Of a stretch of 64,000 nt of DNA, positions 24,948 to 34,605 are shown in pieces; position 1 is the stretch's first letter, and every line of letters begins with the position of its first letter. This DNA comes from Myxococcota bacterium (GTDB lineage: Bacteria > Myxococcota_A > UBA796 > UBA9615 > JAKLKC01), in assembly GCA_023150875.1 (NCBI GenBank), contig JAKLKC010000007.1:62001-126000 (forward strand), written 5' to 3'. Under the pieces are notes generated by a model. The model did not search any database and was not told the origin of the DNA. It saw nothing but the letters and a program-made list of their open reading frames with translations. A program made the position numbers and the translations under genes.

Positions 24948-25865
24948 CTATTCCACCACGACGATGCGTCCCGCGGGCAGGGCGCAGCGCATGTAGTAGC
25001 GCCCGTGCCTCTTCTCCGGAGCGTCGAACAGGGCCTCGCCCCCGCGCACGCCCCGCTCGGCGATCCGGCGGAGGAGCCGGGCGCGGTCCACCGCCATGCG
25101 CTCCTCGGGGCTCCGGGGATCGCCCCCCAGCGCCAGCCAGCGCTCGTAGACGTCCAGGCGGGACAGCCACCCATCCCCGTCCCCCTCCCGGGCCTTCGCC
25201 TCCGCGAACGGGACCAGCACCCGCACGGGTGCCTCCTCGATGCGGATCTCCGCCTTGCGCTGCGTGAGCTGGAGGACCCACTCCCCCGTCCCGCCCCGGA
25301 CCAGCGTGAGCAGGCACGAGGGGTGCCGCAGGTCGATGCCCCCCGCGTCGGTCGCCCCGGGTGGCACCGCGTCGAAGAGGCGCCACCATCGGCCCCGGGC
25401 CAGGAAGAGGCCCCCGTCGGGGATGGGGCCGGCGGGGTCGTCCTGCTCGTCGGCGTCCACGGGCCACGGGCCGTCGGAGAGGCGCACCACCAGCGCGTCG
25501 AAGGCCTCCCCCTCCGCGAGATCGCCCGTCCGCGCGTCCACGGCGAACGCCGCCGGCGGCCCCGCCTCGACCAGCCGCAGGGAGGCCGCCCCGGGGATGG
25601 AGAGGGTGGCTTCCCCCCGCAGGGCGTACCAGCCCACCGGCAGACCCCGGGCCGGGATCCGGCGCCCCTCGGTGGGATCCGGCTCCCTCAGCGGCCGCCA
25701 CGCCCAGATCTCCGGACCCGAGAACCAGCGCAGCTCCAGCCACAGGCTGGGCACGCCCGCGCCCGGGACGGCGAAGGTGCAGCTCGGCGCCCGCCCAAGG
25801 ACGGTGTGCGCCGCCAGGGGAAGGACCCGCGAGGCGCCGCCCGCGACGAGGTCAATCCTGGCCAT
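24948..25865 (-). CDS. FHA domain protein
   Basis: The protein is 305 residues. The N-terminal ~95 residues show the FHA pattern (HTVLGRAPSCTFAVPGAGVPSLWLELRW): the conserved GR, S and 'h..HA.h' strand region, the last imperfect here. The rest, including DGGLFLARGRWWRLFDAVPPG and ALFDAPEKRHGRYYMRCALPAG, is not recognised. FHA domains bind phosphothreonine peptides, usually from Ser/Thr kinases, which abound in myxobacteria-like genomes. A strong purine-rich Shine-Dalgarno precedes the ATG at 25865. The first 14 bp overlap the upstream small gene, and the AfsR-like gene follows after 33 bp, so the three are probably one operon. Confidence 0.75.
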   Translation of the reverse strand: MARIDLVAGGASRVLPLAAHTVLGRAPSCTFAVPGAGVPSLWLELRWFSGPEIWAWRPLREPDPTEGRRIPARGLPVGWYALRGEATLSIPGAASLRLVEAGPPAAFAVDARTGDLAEGEAFDALVVRLSDGPWPVDADEQDDPAGPIPDGGLFLARGRWWRLFDAVPPGATDAGGIDLRHPSCLLTLVRGGTGEWVLQLTQRKAEIRIEEAPVRVLVPFAEAKAREGDGDGWLSRLDVYERWLALGGDPRSPEERMAVDRARLLRRIAERGVRGGEALFDAPEKRHGRYYMRCALPAGRIVVVE

Positions 25866-26067
25866 CCTCTCCCTCCTCCCCCGGGAGCCGCACCCGGTAG
25901 ACGCCCGCCCCGTCGGCCCCGCGGGCGGTGAGCCGGACCGACGCGGCGAACCGGCCCAGAGGCCCGGAGGGACCCGGCGCGCCCTCCCCCTCCCGCGTCC
26001 CTGCCGGCATCGGCATCCCCACCGTCCCGGCCGTCCGCAGGACGGTCGGGCCCGCTTGCGAGACCAT
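25852..26067 (-). CDS. Small protein overlapping the FHA gene
   Basis: A 71-residue frame from ATG 26067 ends in a TGA at 25852-25854, 14 bp inside the FHA gene. The C-terminal half (GRFAASVRLTARGADGAGVYRVRLPGEEG) looks like two or three strands of a real small domain, while the N-terminus is low complexity. The overlap favours translational coupling. The frame is open upstream to 26208 but would then collide with the divergent gene at 26201. Function unknown and existence moderately supported. Confidence 0.45.
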   Translation of the reverse strand: MVSQAGPTVLRTAGTVGMPMPAGTREGEGAPGPSGPLGRFAASVRLTARGADGAGVYRVRLPGEEGEDGQD

Positions 26068-26200
26068 AGACCACCCGAGCGACGCCGTACAGGTCGCCCT
26101 CCCCGCGCCCCGGCGGTGCCGGAGGTCCGGCCTTGACCGCCGCCGCCGAACCACCGATCCTCGCGCGGCGCGACGGCGGGAGCGGGGGCCTGGGAGGAGC

Positions 26201-27091
26201 ATGTCCAAGTCCCCTTGGGGGTTGCTCGTGGCCTGCGCGTCGATGGCCGTGCCCGGCGCGGCGTGGGCCGACGTCGGGATCGGCGTCGTCCTGGAGGCGT
26301 CCTCGGTCCGCGCCGACGCCGGGAACGCTTACGCGCCCTGGCGGATCCTGGACGAGGACCGGGGGACGGCGTGGTGCGAGGGCAAGCCGGACGCCGGGAT
26401 CGGCGAGGGGCTCGTCCTGACCTTCCCCATGGAGTTCGGCGCGCGGGCCGTCCGGGTCCAGGCCGGGGTCCACGGGAGCGCCGCCCAGCGCGCGGCGAAC
26501 AACCGGCCGACCCGCCTCGACGTCGCCGTCAACGACGGCGCGCCCGTGGGCGTGGACGTGGGGCCCGAGGGGGTGGCGGAGCTCAAGCTGCCCGCCGCCG
26601 TCTCCCTGAGGAAGCTCGAGGTCCGGCTCGCCGGGGCTACGGCGACCCAGGCGAACCACTCCTGCATCGCCGGCGTCGAGATCGACATGACGGACGCGCC
26701 GGCCATCGCCAACCTGTGGCTGGCGGAGGACTGGGAGCAGCGGGGCGACGTGGAGCAGGCGGTCTACGACGCCGCCGCCGCGTTCGACCGCTGCGACGCC
26801 GCCGCCATCGCCAAGGCGGTGAAGCTCCCCCTGAAGGTCAAGCCCCTCGCCCCGGGGTCGAAGACCGTCACCCACCAGAAGGCCGCGACCCTCGCCTCGG
26901 CCTGCGCCGACGGCCTCGTCCCCGCCCTTCCCGGCCCGGCGGGGGTGGCGGACTCGCTGGTGAGGCGCACCCACACCGTCGCCCCGGGAGCGATCCTGCT
27001 CCACTACGCCGGCACGGGCCGCTTCCGCTTCGCCCGGGAGGGGGATCCCCCGGTCTGGCGCCTCGTGGAGGTGATCGGCGACCCGGACTGA
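26201..27091 (+). CDS. Secreted NADase-type glycan-binding (discoidin-like) domain protein
   Basis: The protein is 296 residues. The signal peptide is about MSKSPWGLLVACASMAVPGAAWA (cleavage near residue 23). Residues about 30-165 contain ASSVRADAGNAYAPWRILDEDRGTAWCEG and DAGIGEGLVLTF, the signature of the discoidin-like 'NADase-type glycan-binding' domain. The C-terminal ~120 residues hold a helical DCDAAAIAKAV region and a final beta pair GRFRFAREGDPPVWRLVEVIG. It probably binds a surface glycan outside the cytoplasm. The ATG at 26201 follows GGGAGGAGC. About 100 bp covering the 3' end of this gene and its stop context recur as a degraded copy at 41818-41917. Confidence 0.75.
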   Translation: MSKSPWGLLVACASMAVPGAAWADVGIGVVLEASSVRADAGNAYAPWRILDEDRGTAWCEGKPDAGIGEGLVLTFPMEFGARAVRVQAGVHGSAAQRAANNRPTRLDVAVNDGAPVGVDVGPEGVAELKLPAAVSLRKLEVRLAGATATQANHSCIAGVEIDMTDAPAIANLWLAEDWEQRGDVEQAVYDAAAAFDRCDAAAIAKAVKLPLKVKPLAPGSKTVTHQKAATLASACADGLVPALPGPAGVADSLVRRTHTVAPGAILLHYAGTGRFRFAREGDPPVWRLVEVIGDPD

Positions 27092-27270
27092 GCCGCGTAC
27101 CCGTAGGCGGCGACCTCGGTGGACCTGGCCTCGCCGAAAGCGCGGGTCCGCTCGGCGAGGGGGGGCAGGAGCAGCAGGTCCGCCCGGGGCGCCCCCCCTC
27201 GCCATCCGTCCGCCGATGGCCGCCGCGCCCGCCGCTGGCCCCGCGCCGGAGCCTTCCCTACAATCGAGCC

Positions 27271-27519
27271 ATGGACGGATCGGCGAAGACGCTCCGGGAG
27301 CAGCTCCGGCGGGTGGGGGAGGCGAAGGCCAGGTCGCGGGCCGAGGACGACGCGGAGCACCTGGCCCTGCCCATCGGGGAGCGCCTCCGCCGGGGGATGG
27401 AGCTGGGCGACCAGGCGCTTCGGGCCTTCCCCCCGGGGAATGACCGGACGGACGACGAGGCCGAGACGTGGGCCCGGGTGAGCGCGCGCCTGCGGAGGAC
27501 GGGGCGGGGTGGAGCCTGA
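27271..27519 (+). CDS. Small helical partner of the downstream nucleotidyltransferase
   Basis: The 82-residue, highly charged and helical product (KTLREQLRRVGEAKARSRAEDD) is not recognised. Its 3' end overlaps the next gene by 11 bp, so the two are translationally coupled. A short charged protein preceding an AbiEii-like nucleotidyltransferase resembles antitoxin-toxin organisation, but no DNA-binding motif is visible and the role is inference. Confidence 0.6.
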   Translation: MDGSAKTLREQLRRVGEAKARSRAEDDAEHLALPIGERLRRGMELGDQALRAFPPGNDRTDDEAETWARVSARLRRTGRGGA

Positions 27520-28051
27520 GGGGATCCGGCTGATCCGCGCCCTCGCCGCCCTGAGCGAGGTGTCGGGGGTTCGAATCGCCGTCGTGGGGGGTGCTGCGCG
27601 CAACGTCTGGGCCCACCCCCGGGCCACCCTGGACCTGGACGCCATCGCCGGCACCGACGTGCCGGGGCCCCTCATCGAGGCGGCGGCCCGCGCCGGGCTC
27701 GTCGCCATCGACGACGAGGTCGCCGCCCTCCGGTCCGCCGACATGACGCGCCTCAGGCTGCCGGACCATCCCCGGGGCGCGGTCCGCATCGACCTGCTCC
27801 TCGCGCGGCATCCCTACTTCGAAAGGGTCCTGGCCCGCGCGCGGGCGGCGGAGGTGGCGGGCGTCACGCTGCGCGTCGCCTGCGCGGAGGACGTCATCGT
27901 CCTGAAGCTCCTCGCCGATCGCGCCCAGGACCGGGCGGACGTCGAGGCCATCGTCGCCGCGCAGGGGGATCGCCTCGATCGGGACCTCCTGCTGCGGGAG
28001 GCGGGTTCGCTGGAACTGGAGGTCCCCGCGGCGATCCTGCGCCGGCCCTGA
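27509..28051 (+). CDS. Nucleotidyltransferase-fold protein (AbiEii / DUF6036-like)
   Basis: The protein is 180 residues. IAVVGGAARNVWAHPRATLDLDAIAG contains the GG and DLD signature of polymerase-beta-like nucleotidyltransferases (GG-x9-10-R-x-T-x-D-h-D), with a third acidic site likely in RIDLLLA. CAEDVIVLKLLADRAQDRADVEAI is the typical C-terminal helix pair (family signature 'EDLIVLKL...R.KD..DV'). Such proteins include type IV toxin AbiEii and MNT-type antitoxins that transfer NMP groups to RNA or protein. The start is a GTG inside the preceding gene. With that gene it could form a two-gene toxin-antitoxin module; which partner is toxic cannot be told. Confidence 0.7.
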   Translation: MEPEGIRLIRALAALSEVSGVRIAVVGGAARNVWAHPRATLDLDAIAGTDVPGPLIEAAARAGLVAIDDEVAALRSADMTRLRLPDHPRGAVRIDLLLARHPYFERVLARARAAEVAGVTLRVACAEDVIVLKLLADRAQDRADVEAIVAAQGDRLDRDLLLREAGSLELEVPAAILRRP

Positions 28052-28157
28052 CCCGGCACGGGTTCCCCCGGGGCTGGAGAAGGGTCGGGCGGGTTCCAGG
28101 TGGGAAGGACGTCGGCGCCGCACCTCGGCGACGGGTCGGGCGCCACCGGCGGCGCGG

Positions 28158-31100
28158 TCAGGGGACGCAGGCCGGGTTGGCTGCGCCCGGCGTCCCGAGG
28201 TCGCCGGCGCCGAAGGGGTCCACCGCGTCGCACCAGGCCCCGACGTCGTCGTTGGCCAGGTCGTCGGTCTGGGAGGGGTCGAGGGACAGGGCGGCCCCCG
28301 CGCCGAACACCCCGGCGCCCCAGGTGAAGGCGTCGAGGAGGCTCGCGTCCGGCGCCCCCAGCGTCAGGGTATCGCCCGCTTCCGACAGGGTCGGGCCGTT
28401 GCCGTAGACGTAGTCCGGGGTCACGCCGCCGTTCTGGTTCGGGTTGCCGTAGCGGCCGAGCAGCGCGTACCCCCCGACCGGCACCTGCACCCCACCGGTG
28501 ATGGTCGCGCTGCCGGCGCTCGTGGTCACCGTCACCCCATCCAGGTCCAAGATGTCGGCGCTGACGTTGGCCACTTCGAACCACTCGCCCCGGGCGTCCA
28601 CCACCGCCAGGGGATCGGCCAGGACCTCGGTGATCACCAGGTCCCCGGCCACCGGGGTCACCACCATCGGGCAGTGGTCGTTCGGGGCCCCCGGGGTCCC
28701 GAGATCGCCGGCTCCAAAGGTCGACGCGGCAAGGCACCACAGGCCCACGTCGTCGTTCAGGTCCGGATCCAGGGCCGCGTCCGACAGGGTCAGCGACGCC
28801 CCGGTGGGCGCGTCGCCCACCCCCCAGGCGAAGGCGTCCAGCAGGGCCCCGCCGGGCGCCGTCAGGGTCAACGTGTCGGTGCCGTTGTCCAGCAGCACGG
28901 CGCTGCCGTAAAGCGCATCCATCGTCACCCCGCCGTTCTGGCCGAGGTTGCCGTTGCGGCCCAGCACGGCGTATGCGCCGGGAGCGAGGAGAACCGTGCC
29001 GTTCAGGGTGCGGCTGCCCCCGTTGGAAGCGACCGTCACCCCTTCCAGGTCGAGGGTGTCGGCGCTCAGGTTCAGCACCTCGAACCACTCGCCCCTGTTG
29101 TCGACCGCCGCCGTCGGGTTGATCATCACCTCCGAGATCACCAGGCTCCCCGGGACCGGGGCCACCGGGCAGCCGTCGTCGGCGGTCCCGTTGCAGTCGT
29201 TGTCGAGCCCGTCGCCGCAGACCTCGGCGAGGCCGGGGTTCACCAGCGGCTCGGCGTCGTCGCACTCGCCCGAGCACAGGGCGTAGCCGTCGCCGTCGGC
29301 GTCGGCCTCGTCGGCAGGGATCACCTCGTCGCAGTCGTTGTCGATCCCGTCGCACGCTTCCGGGGCACCGTCGTAGGTGGCGGCGTCCTGGTCGTTGCAG
29401 TCGGCCTCGCACCGCCGCTGGCCGTCCCCGTCCCCGTCGCGCTCGCCCCGGGGGACGAAGCCGTCGCAGTCGTTGTCCGCGCCGTCGCAGTACTCCCAGA
29501 TCCCGGGGTGGGTGTAGGCGACGGCGTCGTCGCAGTCGTCTCGGGTGCCCCCGCACGAGGCGGGCGTGCTGTATCCGTCGCCGTCGGCGTCGACGGTCAG
29601 TCCGTCGTCGGCGCTCCCGTCGCAGTCCTCGTCGACGCCGTCGCAGGTCTCGGCCGCGGCGGGGTTCACCGCCGGATCGGCATCGTCGCAGTCGTCCCGG
29701 GTGCCCTCGCACGAGGCGGCGGACGTGTGCCCGTCGGCGTCGGCGTCGGTGGTCAGGCCATCGTCCACCGCCCCGTCGCAGTCGTCGTCCAACCCGTCGC
29801 AGGTCTCCACCGCCCCGGCGTACACCGCCGCAATGCTGTCGTCGCAGTCGTCCCGGGTGCCCGCGCACGAGTCGGCGGTGCTGTGACCGTCGCCGTCCGC
29901 GTCGATGGTCAGGCCATCGTCGACGTCCCCGTCACAGTCCTGGTCCACCCCGTCGCAGGTCTCGGCGGCGGCGGGGTTCACCGCCGGATCGGCGTCGTCG
30001 CAGTCATCCCGCGTGCCCTCGCACGAGGCGGCGGAAGTGCGTCCATCGGCGTCGGCGTCGAACGTGAGCCCGTCGTCCGCCGCGCCGTCGCAGTCGTCGT
30101 CGAGCCCGTCGCAGACCTCGACCGCCCCGGCGTACGCCGTCGCCCGGCCGTCGTCGCAGTCGTCCCGGGTGCCGCCGCAGGAGTCGGCGGTGCTGTGGCC
30201 GTCCCCGTCGGCGTCGATGGTCAGGCCGTCGTCGGCGCCCCCGTCGCAGTCCTGATCGACCCCGTCGCACGTCTCGGCCGCGGCGGGGTTCACCGCCGGA
30301 TCGGCGTCGTCGCAGTCGTCCCGGGTGCCCGCGCACGAGGCGGCGGACGTGTATCCGTCGGCGTCCGCATCGGCGGTCAGCCCTTCGTCCGCCTCGCCGT
30401 CGCAGTCGTCGTCGAGCCCGTTGCATCGCTCCGCCGCCCCGGGCCACGTGGCCGCGTCCTGGTCGTGGCAGTCCCCGCCGCAGGGCGTGAACCCGTCCCC
30501 GTCCTGGTCCCTCTCCGAGTAGGGGACCACCCCGTCGCAGTCGTCGTCCACGCCGTCGCAGATCTCCGCCACACCCGGGTGGACGGCGGGATCCGCGTCG
30601 TCGCAGTCGTCGCGGGTCCCGCCGCACGACTCGAACGGGCTGTGGCCGTCCCCATCGGCGTCCATGGAGAGGTCCTCGTCCACCTCCCCGTCGCAGTCGT
30701 CGTCCACGCCGTCGCAGGCCTCCGCCGCGCCGGGGAAGGCCGTGGCGTCGGCGTCGTCGCAGTCGTCCCCGCTGCCCTCGCACGAGGCGAGGGACGTGTG
30801 GCCGTCGGCGTCGGCGTCGAACGTGAGCCCGTCGTCCACCTCCCCGTCGCAGTCGTCGTCCACGCCGTCACAGGCCTCGGCCGCGCCGGGGAAGGCGGTG
30901 GCGTCCAAATCGTCGCAGTCCGTCGCGTCGAGCGTGTCACCCCCCTGGGGACCGTCCCGGGTGGTTCGCGGGGCGCCCGGATCCCCGAAGCCGTCGGCGT
31001 CGGCGTCGGCGTACCAGGGCCCCCCCGCCGTGTAGACGTGGCCGTGGTGCGCCGCGCCCGAGGGGCCCCCGTACTCCCACGGGCCCCAGAGCTGGCCGCC

Positions 31101-34100
31101 CCCCGAGGCCGGGTCTACCAGCACCCGGGCTCGCCAGTGGTGGCCGGTCCCGGCGGTCAGGCCGGACAGGGCCTGCTGCAAGGCCGTTCCGCCGAGGCCG
31201 CTGTCCACCCAGCTCTCGCCCCGGATGGTGTCCGTGCCGTCGAAGGGCTGTCCCAGCGCCCGGACCTCCACCTCCAGCTTGACCCGCGACCTCCCCCGGG
31301 CGGTGCGCGCCAGGGCCATCGCCACGTCGAAGCCGTCCTCGGCGTCGGAGGTCAGTCCCGGTGCCACGGGAGCCGTCGCGCCGGGCTGGCGCGCCTGGGC
31401 CGCCAGGGCGAGGCCGGGTCCGGTCCCGTCGGCGCCGTTGCCAAGGTACACGAAGGCCCCGCCCTCGTCCGTCTGCCCGTTGTCGTGGGCGTACGCCCCC
31501 ACGACGAGGTCTCCGTACCCGTCCCCGTTCACGTCCCCCGCCGAAGACACCGAGCGCCCGAATGATGCGTTCGCCTGGTTGGGCTCCGACGTCCACGACG
31601 CGGACCCGGAAAGCCCTGAAGACGAGCCCAGATACAGGAAGGCCGCGCCCTCGTTCGTCTCTCCACCGGAGTGCCGGAAGGCCCCCACCACCACGTCCCC
31701 GTAGCCGTCCCCGTTCACGTCCCCCGCCGACGAGACCCAAGATCCGAAGTCGGCGCCCGCCTCGTCGGACTCCGAAGTCCATGACGCCGACGGGGACAGC
31801 CCCGAAGGCGATCCCGGGTACAGGTAGGCTCGGCCCTCGTACAACTCCCCGTTGGTGAAGTAGCGCGCCCCCACCACCACGTCCCCGTAACCGTCCCCGT
31901 TCACGTCCCCCGCCGACGAGACCGAAGATCCGAAGGCCGCATCCACCTGGTCGGACTCCCCCGTCCACGAGGGCGACGCTTGGAGGCCGCTCGCCGAGCC
32001 CAGGTACAGGAAGGCTCCCCCCTCCTCGGCCTGGCCGTCGTCGTAGGCGCGCGCCCCCACCACGACGTCCCCATACCCGTCGCCGTTCACGTCCCCCGCC
32101 GACGACACCGAGCCCCCGAAGCCCGCCCCCGCCTGGTCGGACTCCGCCGTCCACGAGGGCGACGATTGGAGGCCGCCCGCCGAGCCCAGGTACAGGAACG
32201 CCCCTCCCTCGTCCGTCTCCCCATCCTCGTAGTAGTGAGCGCCCACCACCACGTCCCCGTAACCGTCCCCGTCCACATCCCCCGCCGACGACACCGAGAA
32301 GCCGAAGTACGCGCTCGCCTGGTGGGACCCCGCCGTCCACGATGCCGAAGGGGACAGGCCCGACGACGAGCCCAGGTACAGGAACGCCGCACCCTCGTTC
32401 GTCTCCCCATCGTCGTAGTAGGGCGCGCCCACCACCACGTCCCCGTAGCCGTCCCCGTTCACGTCCCCCGCCGATGACACCGACTGCCCGAAGGACGCTT
32501 CGGCCTGGTCGGACCTCGCCGTCCACGACGCGGATGCCGACAGCCCCGACGCCGAACCCAGGAACAGGAATGCCGCGCCCTCGTCCGTCTCCCCATCGTC
32601 GTAGTCGAACGCACCCACCACCACGTCCCCGTAACCGTCCCCGTTCACGTCCCCCGCCGACGACACCGAGTACCCGAACCCCGCGCCCACTTGGTCGGAC
32701 TCCCCCGTCCACGAGGACGCCGTCGCCAGGCCGCTCGCGGAGCCCTGGAACAAGGTGGCCCGGCCCTCGTCGGTCTCCCCGTTGTCGTAGGTGTACGCCC
32801 CCACCAACACGTCCCCGTAACCGTCCCCGTTCACGTCTCCCGCCGGCGACACCGAGGCCCCGAAGCGGGCCGATGCCTGGTCGGACTCCGCGGTCCACGA
32901 GGGCGAGGTCGCCAGGCCGCTCGCGGAGCCGAAATACACGTAAGCCCTCCCCTCGTCCGTCTCCCCGTCGTTGAACCCGAACGCCCCCACCACCACGTCC
33001 CCGTACCCGTCCCCATTCAGGTCGCCCGCCATCCCCACCGCCCCCCCGAAGTAGGCGTGGGACTGGTCCGACTCCGCGGTCCACGAGGGGGACGCCTGGA
33101 GGCCGCCCGCCGAGCCCAGGTACAGGTAGGCTCGACCTTCGTTCGTCTCACCGCTGTCGTAGGAGTACGCCCCCACGACGACGTCTCCGTACCCGTCCCC
33201 ATCGACGTCGCCCGCGCCGCTCACCGAGGACCCGAAGTAGGCGGAGTTCTGGTCGGGCTCTGCCGTCCACGAGGGAGACGGCGAGAGGCCGCCCGCGGAG
33301 CCCAGGTACAGGTAGGCCCGGCCCTCGTCCGTCTGCCCGTTGTCGTACCAGTACGCCCCCACGACCACGTCCCCGTAACCGTCTCCGTTCACGTCCCCCG
33401 CCGACGACACAGAGGCCCCGAAGAGCGCGCCCGCCTGGTCGGGCTCCGCCGTCCACGAGGGTGACGCTTGGAGACCGCTCGCCGAGCCCAGGTACAGGTA
33501 AGCCCGGCCCTCGTATGCCTCTCCGTTGCCGTACCAGTGGGCCCCCACCACCACGTCCGCGTACCCGTCCCCGTTCACGTCCCCCGCCGACGAGACCGAG
33601 GTCCCGAAGGACGCGTCGACCTGGTCGGACTCCGCCGTCCACGCCTCCGCCGTCAGCAGGGGATCGACCGTCACCGGAGCCACCGCCCCGGAGTCGTCCA
33701 CCACCAGGCGCACGCCGCCCGCGACTCCCGCCATCGTCACCGGCAGATCCATCCCCCGGCCGTCCCACGCTCGCAACCCCCCGTAGCGCAGGTGGGTGCC
33801 CGAGGGCCCCGCGATCACCGCCGAGGTCCCCGAGGCGTCGACCTCCACCTCCGCCCCCCGGATCGCCACCTCGAGCACCAGCGGCCCGGCGCCCCGGGGG
33901 AGGGAGGCGAGGGTGAAGCCCTGCTCGATCCCCTCCCGGCGGTTCTCCCACCACTCCACCGCGTCCCCCCGGGCGTACTCCACCCGCGTGAGACAGCGAT
34001 CTTGCTCGTCCCGGCGGCCCGTCGCGTCGCACGCCCCCTCCGCGGGGACCGCTCCCGGGGCCGCCCGCAGCGATCCGCCGCGACCCCATCCCCGCAGCGA

Positions 34101-34451
34101 CAGCGTCAGCCCCTCGTCGCCGCCGCCCCCGCGCCGCGGTCCCACCCTCACCCCCTGGGGATCGAGCCGCGCCACCAGCCCCTGGGAGCGGTTGCTCGCC
34201 TCGTACCCCTCGTCCCCCGTCGCGCGGAAGCGGTACTCCCCCGCCGCGATCCGGGTGAGCGCGTCCTCCTGCCACCCCGGAGCGACCGGTGCCCCGGAGC
34301 CGGCCCCCGCTGGGAGTGCGGACGTCCCGTGGAGCCCCGATCCGCCCGCACCCGGCGCGTCGATCCCGGATCCCTCGTCGCATCCCGTCGCGAGCGCCAG
34401 CGCCATGATGACCTGCACCCACCTGACGCGCCGGATCCGCTGCTGCCTCAT
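28158..34451 (-). CDS. Giant surface lipoprotein: 12 FG-GAP, 12 MopE-type repeats, two lamin-tail domains
   Basis: The protein is 2097 residues. Signal peptide and lipobox MALALATGC put the anchoring cysteine at residue 24. Residues about 30-260 form a unique N-terminal domain (RIAAGEYRFRATGDEGYEASN, VEWWENRREGIEQGF). Twelve ~61-residue FG-GAP repeats follow (about 262-1007), each with DVNGDGYGDVVVGA calcium loops, predicting beta-propellers. A fibronectin-like linker (to ~1140) precedes 12 MopE-type Cys/Asp repeats (CDGVDDDCDGEVDDGL type, to ~1765). Two lamin-tail domains (LVISEVMINPTAAVDNRGEWF and LVITEVLADPLAVVDARGEWF) complete the chain. It is probably a calcium-stabilised outer-surface protein for adhesion or substrate binding; the ligand is unknown. 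The ATG at 34451 is chosen because the signal peptide follows directly. A disrupted paralogue lies immediately upstream on the same strand. Confidence 0.88.
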   Translation of the reverse strand: MRQQRIRRVRWVQVIMALALATGCDEGSGIDAPGAGGSGLHGTSALPAGAGSGAPVAPGWQEDALTRIAAGEYRFRATGDEGYEASNRSQGLVARLDPQGVRVGPRRGGGGDEGLTLSLRGWGRGGSLRAAPGAVPAEGACDATGRRDEQDRCLTRVEYARGDAVEWWENRREGIEQGFTLASLPRGAGPLVLEVAIRGAEVEVDASGTSAVIAGPSGTHLRYGGLRAWDGRGMDLPVTMAGVAGGVRLVVDDSGAVAPVTVDPLLTAEAWTAESDQVDASFGTSVSSAGDVNGDGYADVVVGAHWYGNGEAYEGRAYLYLGSASGLQASPSWTAEPDQAGALFGASVSSAGDVNGDGYGDVVVGAYWYDNGQTDEGRAYLYLGSAGGLSPSPSWTAEPDQNSAYFGSSVSGAGDVDGDGYGDVVVGAYSYDSGETNEGRAYLYLGSAGGLQASPSWTAESDQSHAYFGGAVGMAGDLNGDGYGDVVVGAFGFNDGETDEGRAYVYFGSASGLATSPSWTAESDQASARFGASVSPAGDVNGDGYGDVLVGAYTYDNGETDEGRATLFQGSASGLATASSWTGESDQVGAGFGYSVSSAGDVNGDGYGDVVVGAFDYDDGETDEGAAFLFLGSASGLSASASWTARSDQAEASFGQSVSSAGDVNGDGYGDVVVGAPYYDDGETNEGAAFLYLGSSSGLSPSASWTAGSHQASAYFGFSVSSAGDVDGDGYGDVVVGAHYYEDGETDEGGAFLYLGSAGGLQSSPSWTAESDQAGAGFGGSVSSAGDVNGDGYGDVVVGARAYDDGQAEEGGAFLYLGSASGLQASPSWTGESDQVDAAFGSSVSSAGDVNGDGYGDVVVGARYFTNGELYEGRAYLYPGSPSGLSPSASWTSESDEAGADFGSWVSSAGDVNGDGYGDVVVGAFRHSGGETNEGAAFLYLGSSSGLSGSASWTSEPNQANASFGRSVSSAGDVNGDGYGDLVVGAYAHDNGQTDEGGAFVYLGNGADGTGPGLALAAQARQPGATAPVAPGLTSDAEDGFDVAMALARTARGRSRVKLEVEVRALGQPFDGTDTIRGESWVDSGLGGTALQQALSGLTAGTGHHWRARVLVDPASGGGQLWGPWEYGGPSGAAHHGHVYTAGGPWYADADADGFGDPGAPRTTRDGPQGGDTLDATDCDDLDATAFPGAAEACDGVDDDCDGEVDDGLTFDADADGHTSLASCEGSGDDCDDADATAFPGAAEACDGVDDDCDGEVDEDLSMDADGDGHSPFESCGGTRDDCDDADPAVHPGVAEICDGVDDDCDGVVPYSERDQDGDGFTPCGGDCHDQDAATWPGAAERCNGLDDDCDGEADEGLTADADADGYTSAASCAGTRDDCDDADPAVNPAAAETCDGVDQDCDGGADDGLTIDADGDGHSTADSCGGTRDDCDDGRATAYAGAVEVCDGLDDDCDGAADDGLTFDADADGRTSAASCEGTRDDCDDADPAVNPAAAETCDGVDQDCDGDVDDGLTIDADGDGHSTADSCAGTRDDCDDSIAAVYAGAVETCDGLDDDCDGAVDDGLTTDADADGHTSAASCEGTRDDCDDADPAVNPAAAETCDGVDEDCDGSADDGLTVDADGDGYSTPASCGGTRDDCDDAVAYTHPGIWEYCDGADNDCDGFVPRGERDGDGDGQRRCEADCNDQDAATYDGAPEACDGIDNDCDEVIPADEADADGDGYALCSGECDDAEPLVNPGLAEVCGDGLDNDCNGTADDGCPVAPVPGSLVISEVMINPTAAVDNRGEWFEVLNLSADTLDLEGVTVASNGGSRTLNGTVLLAPGAYAVLGRNGNLGQNGGVTMDALYGSAVLLDNGTDTLTLTAPGGALLDAFAWGVGDAPTGASLTLSDAALDPDLNDDVGLWCLAASTFGAGDLGTPGAPNDHCPMVVTPVAGDLVITEVLADPLAVVDARGEWFEVANVSADILDLDGVTVTTSAGSATITGGVQVPVGGYALLGRYGNPNQNGGVTPDYVYGNGPTLSEAGDTLTLGAPDASLLDAFTWGAGVFGAGAALSLDPSQTDDLANDDVGAWCDAVDPFGAGDLGTPGAANPACVP

Positions 34452-34555
34452 CACCACCTCGCGCGCCGCCGCCCTTGCGGGCTGGAAGTGCGGTGTACCG
34501 GGGGGCCCACCACCCTCGCCGGCCTGTTCGCAAGCCATTCGACCGCCGGGAGTCT

Positions 34556-34579
34556 CCGCCGAGCTTCGGAACTCGGCGG
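34556..34579 (-). terminator. UUCG-loop hairpin after the paralogous pseudogene
   Basis: Perfect 8-bp arms CCGCCGAG (34556-34563) and CTCGGCGG (34572-34579) enclose CTTCGGAA, which contains a C(UUCG)G tetraloop. The hairpin lies 27 bp past the stop of the upstream minus-strand gene and about 105 bp before the start of the intact copy. It is well placed to terminate one transcript before the next begins. No T-tract. Confidence 0.5.
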
Positions 34580-34605
34580 GTCGGCCCAGGGGCCTGGGAT
34601 CCGGA

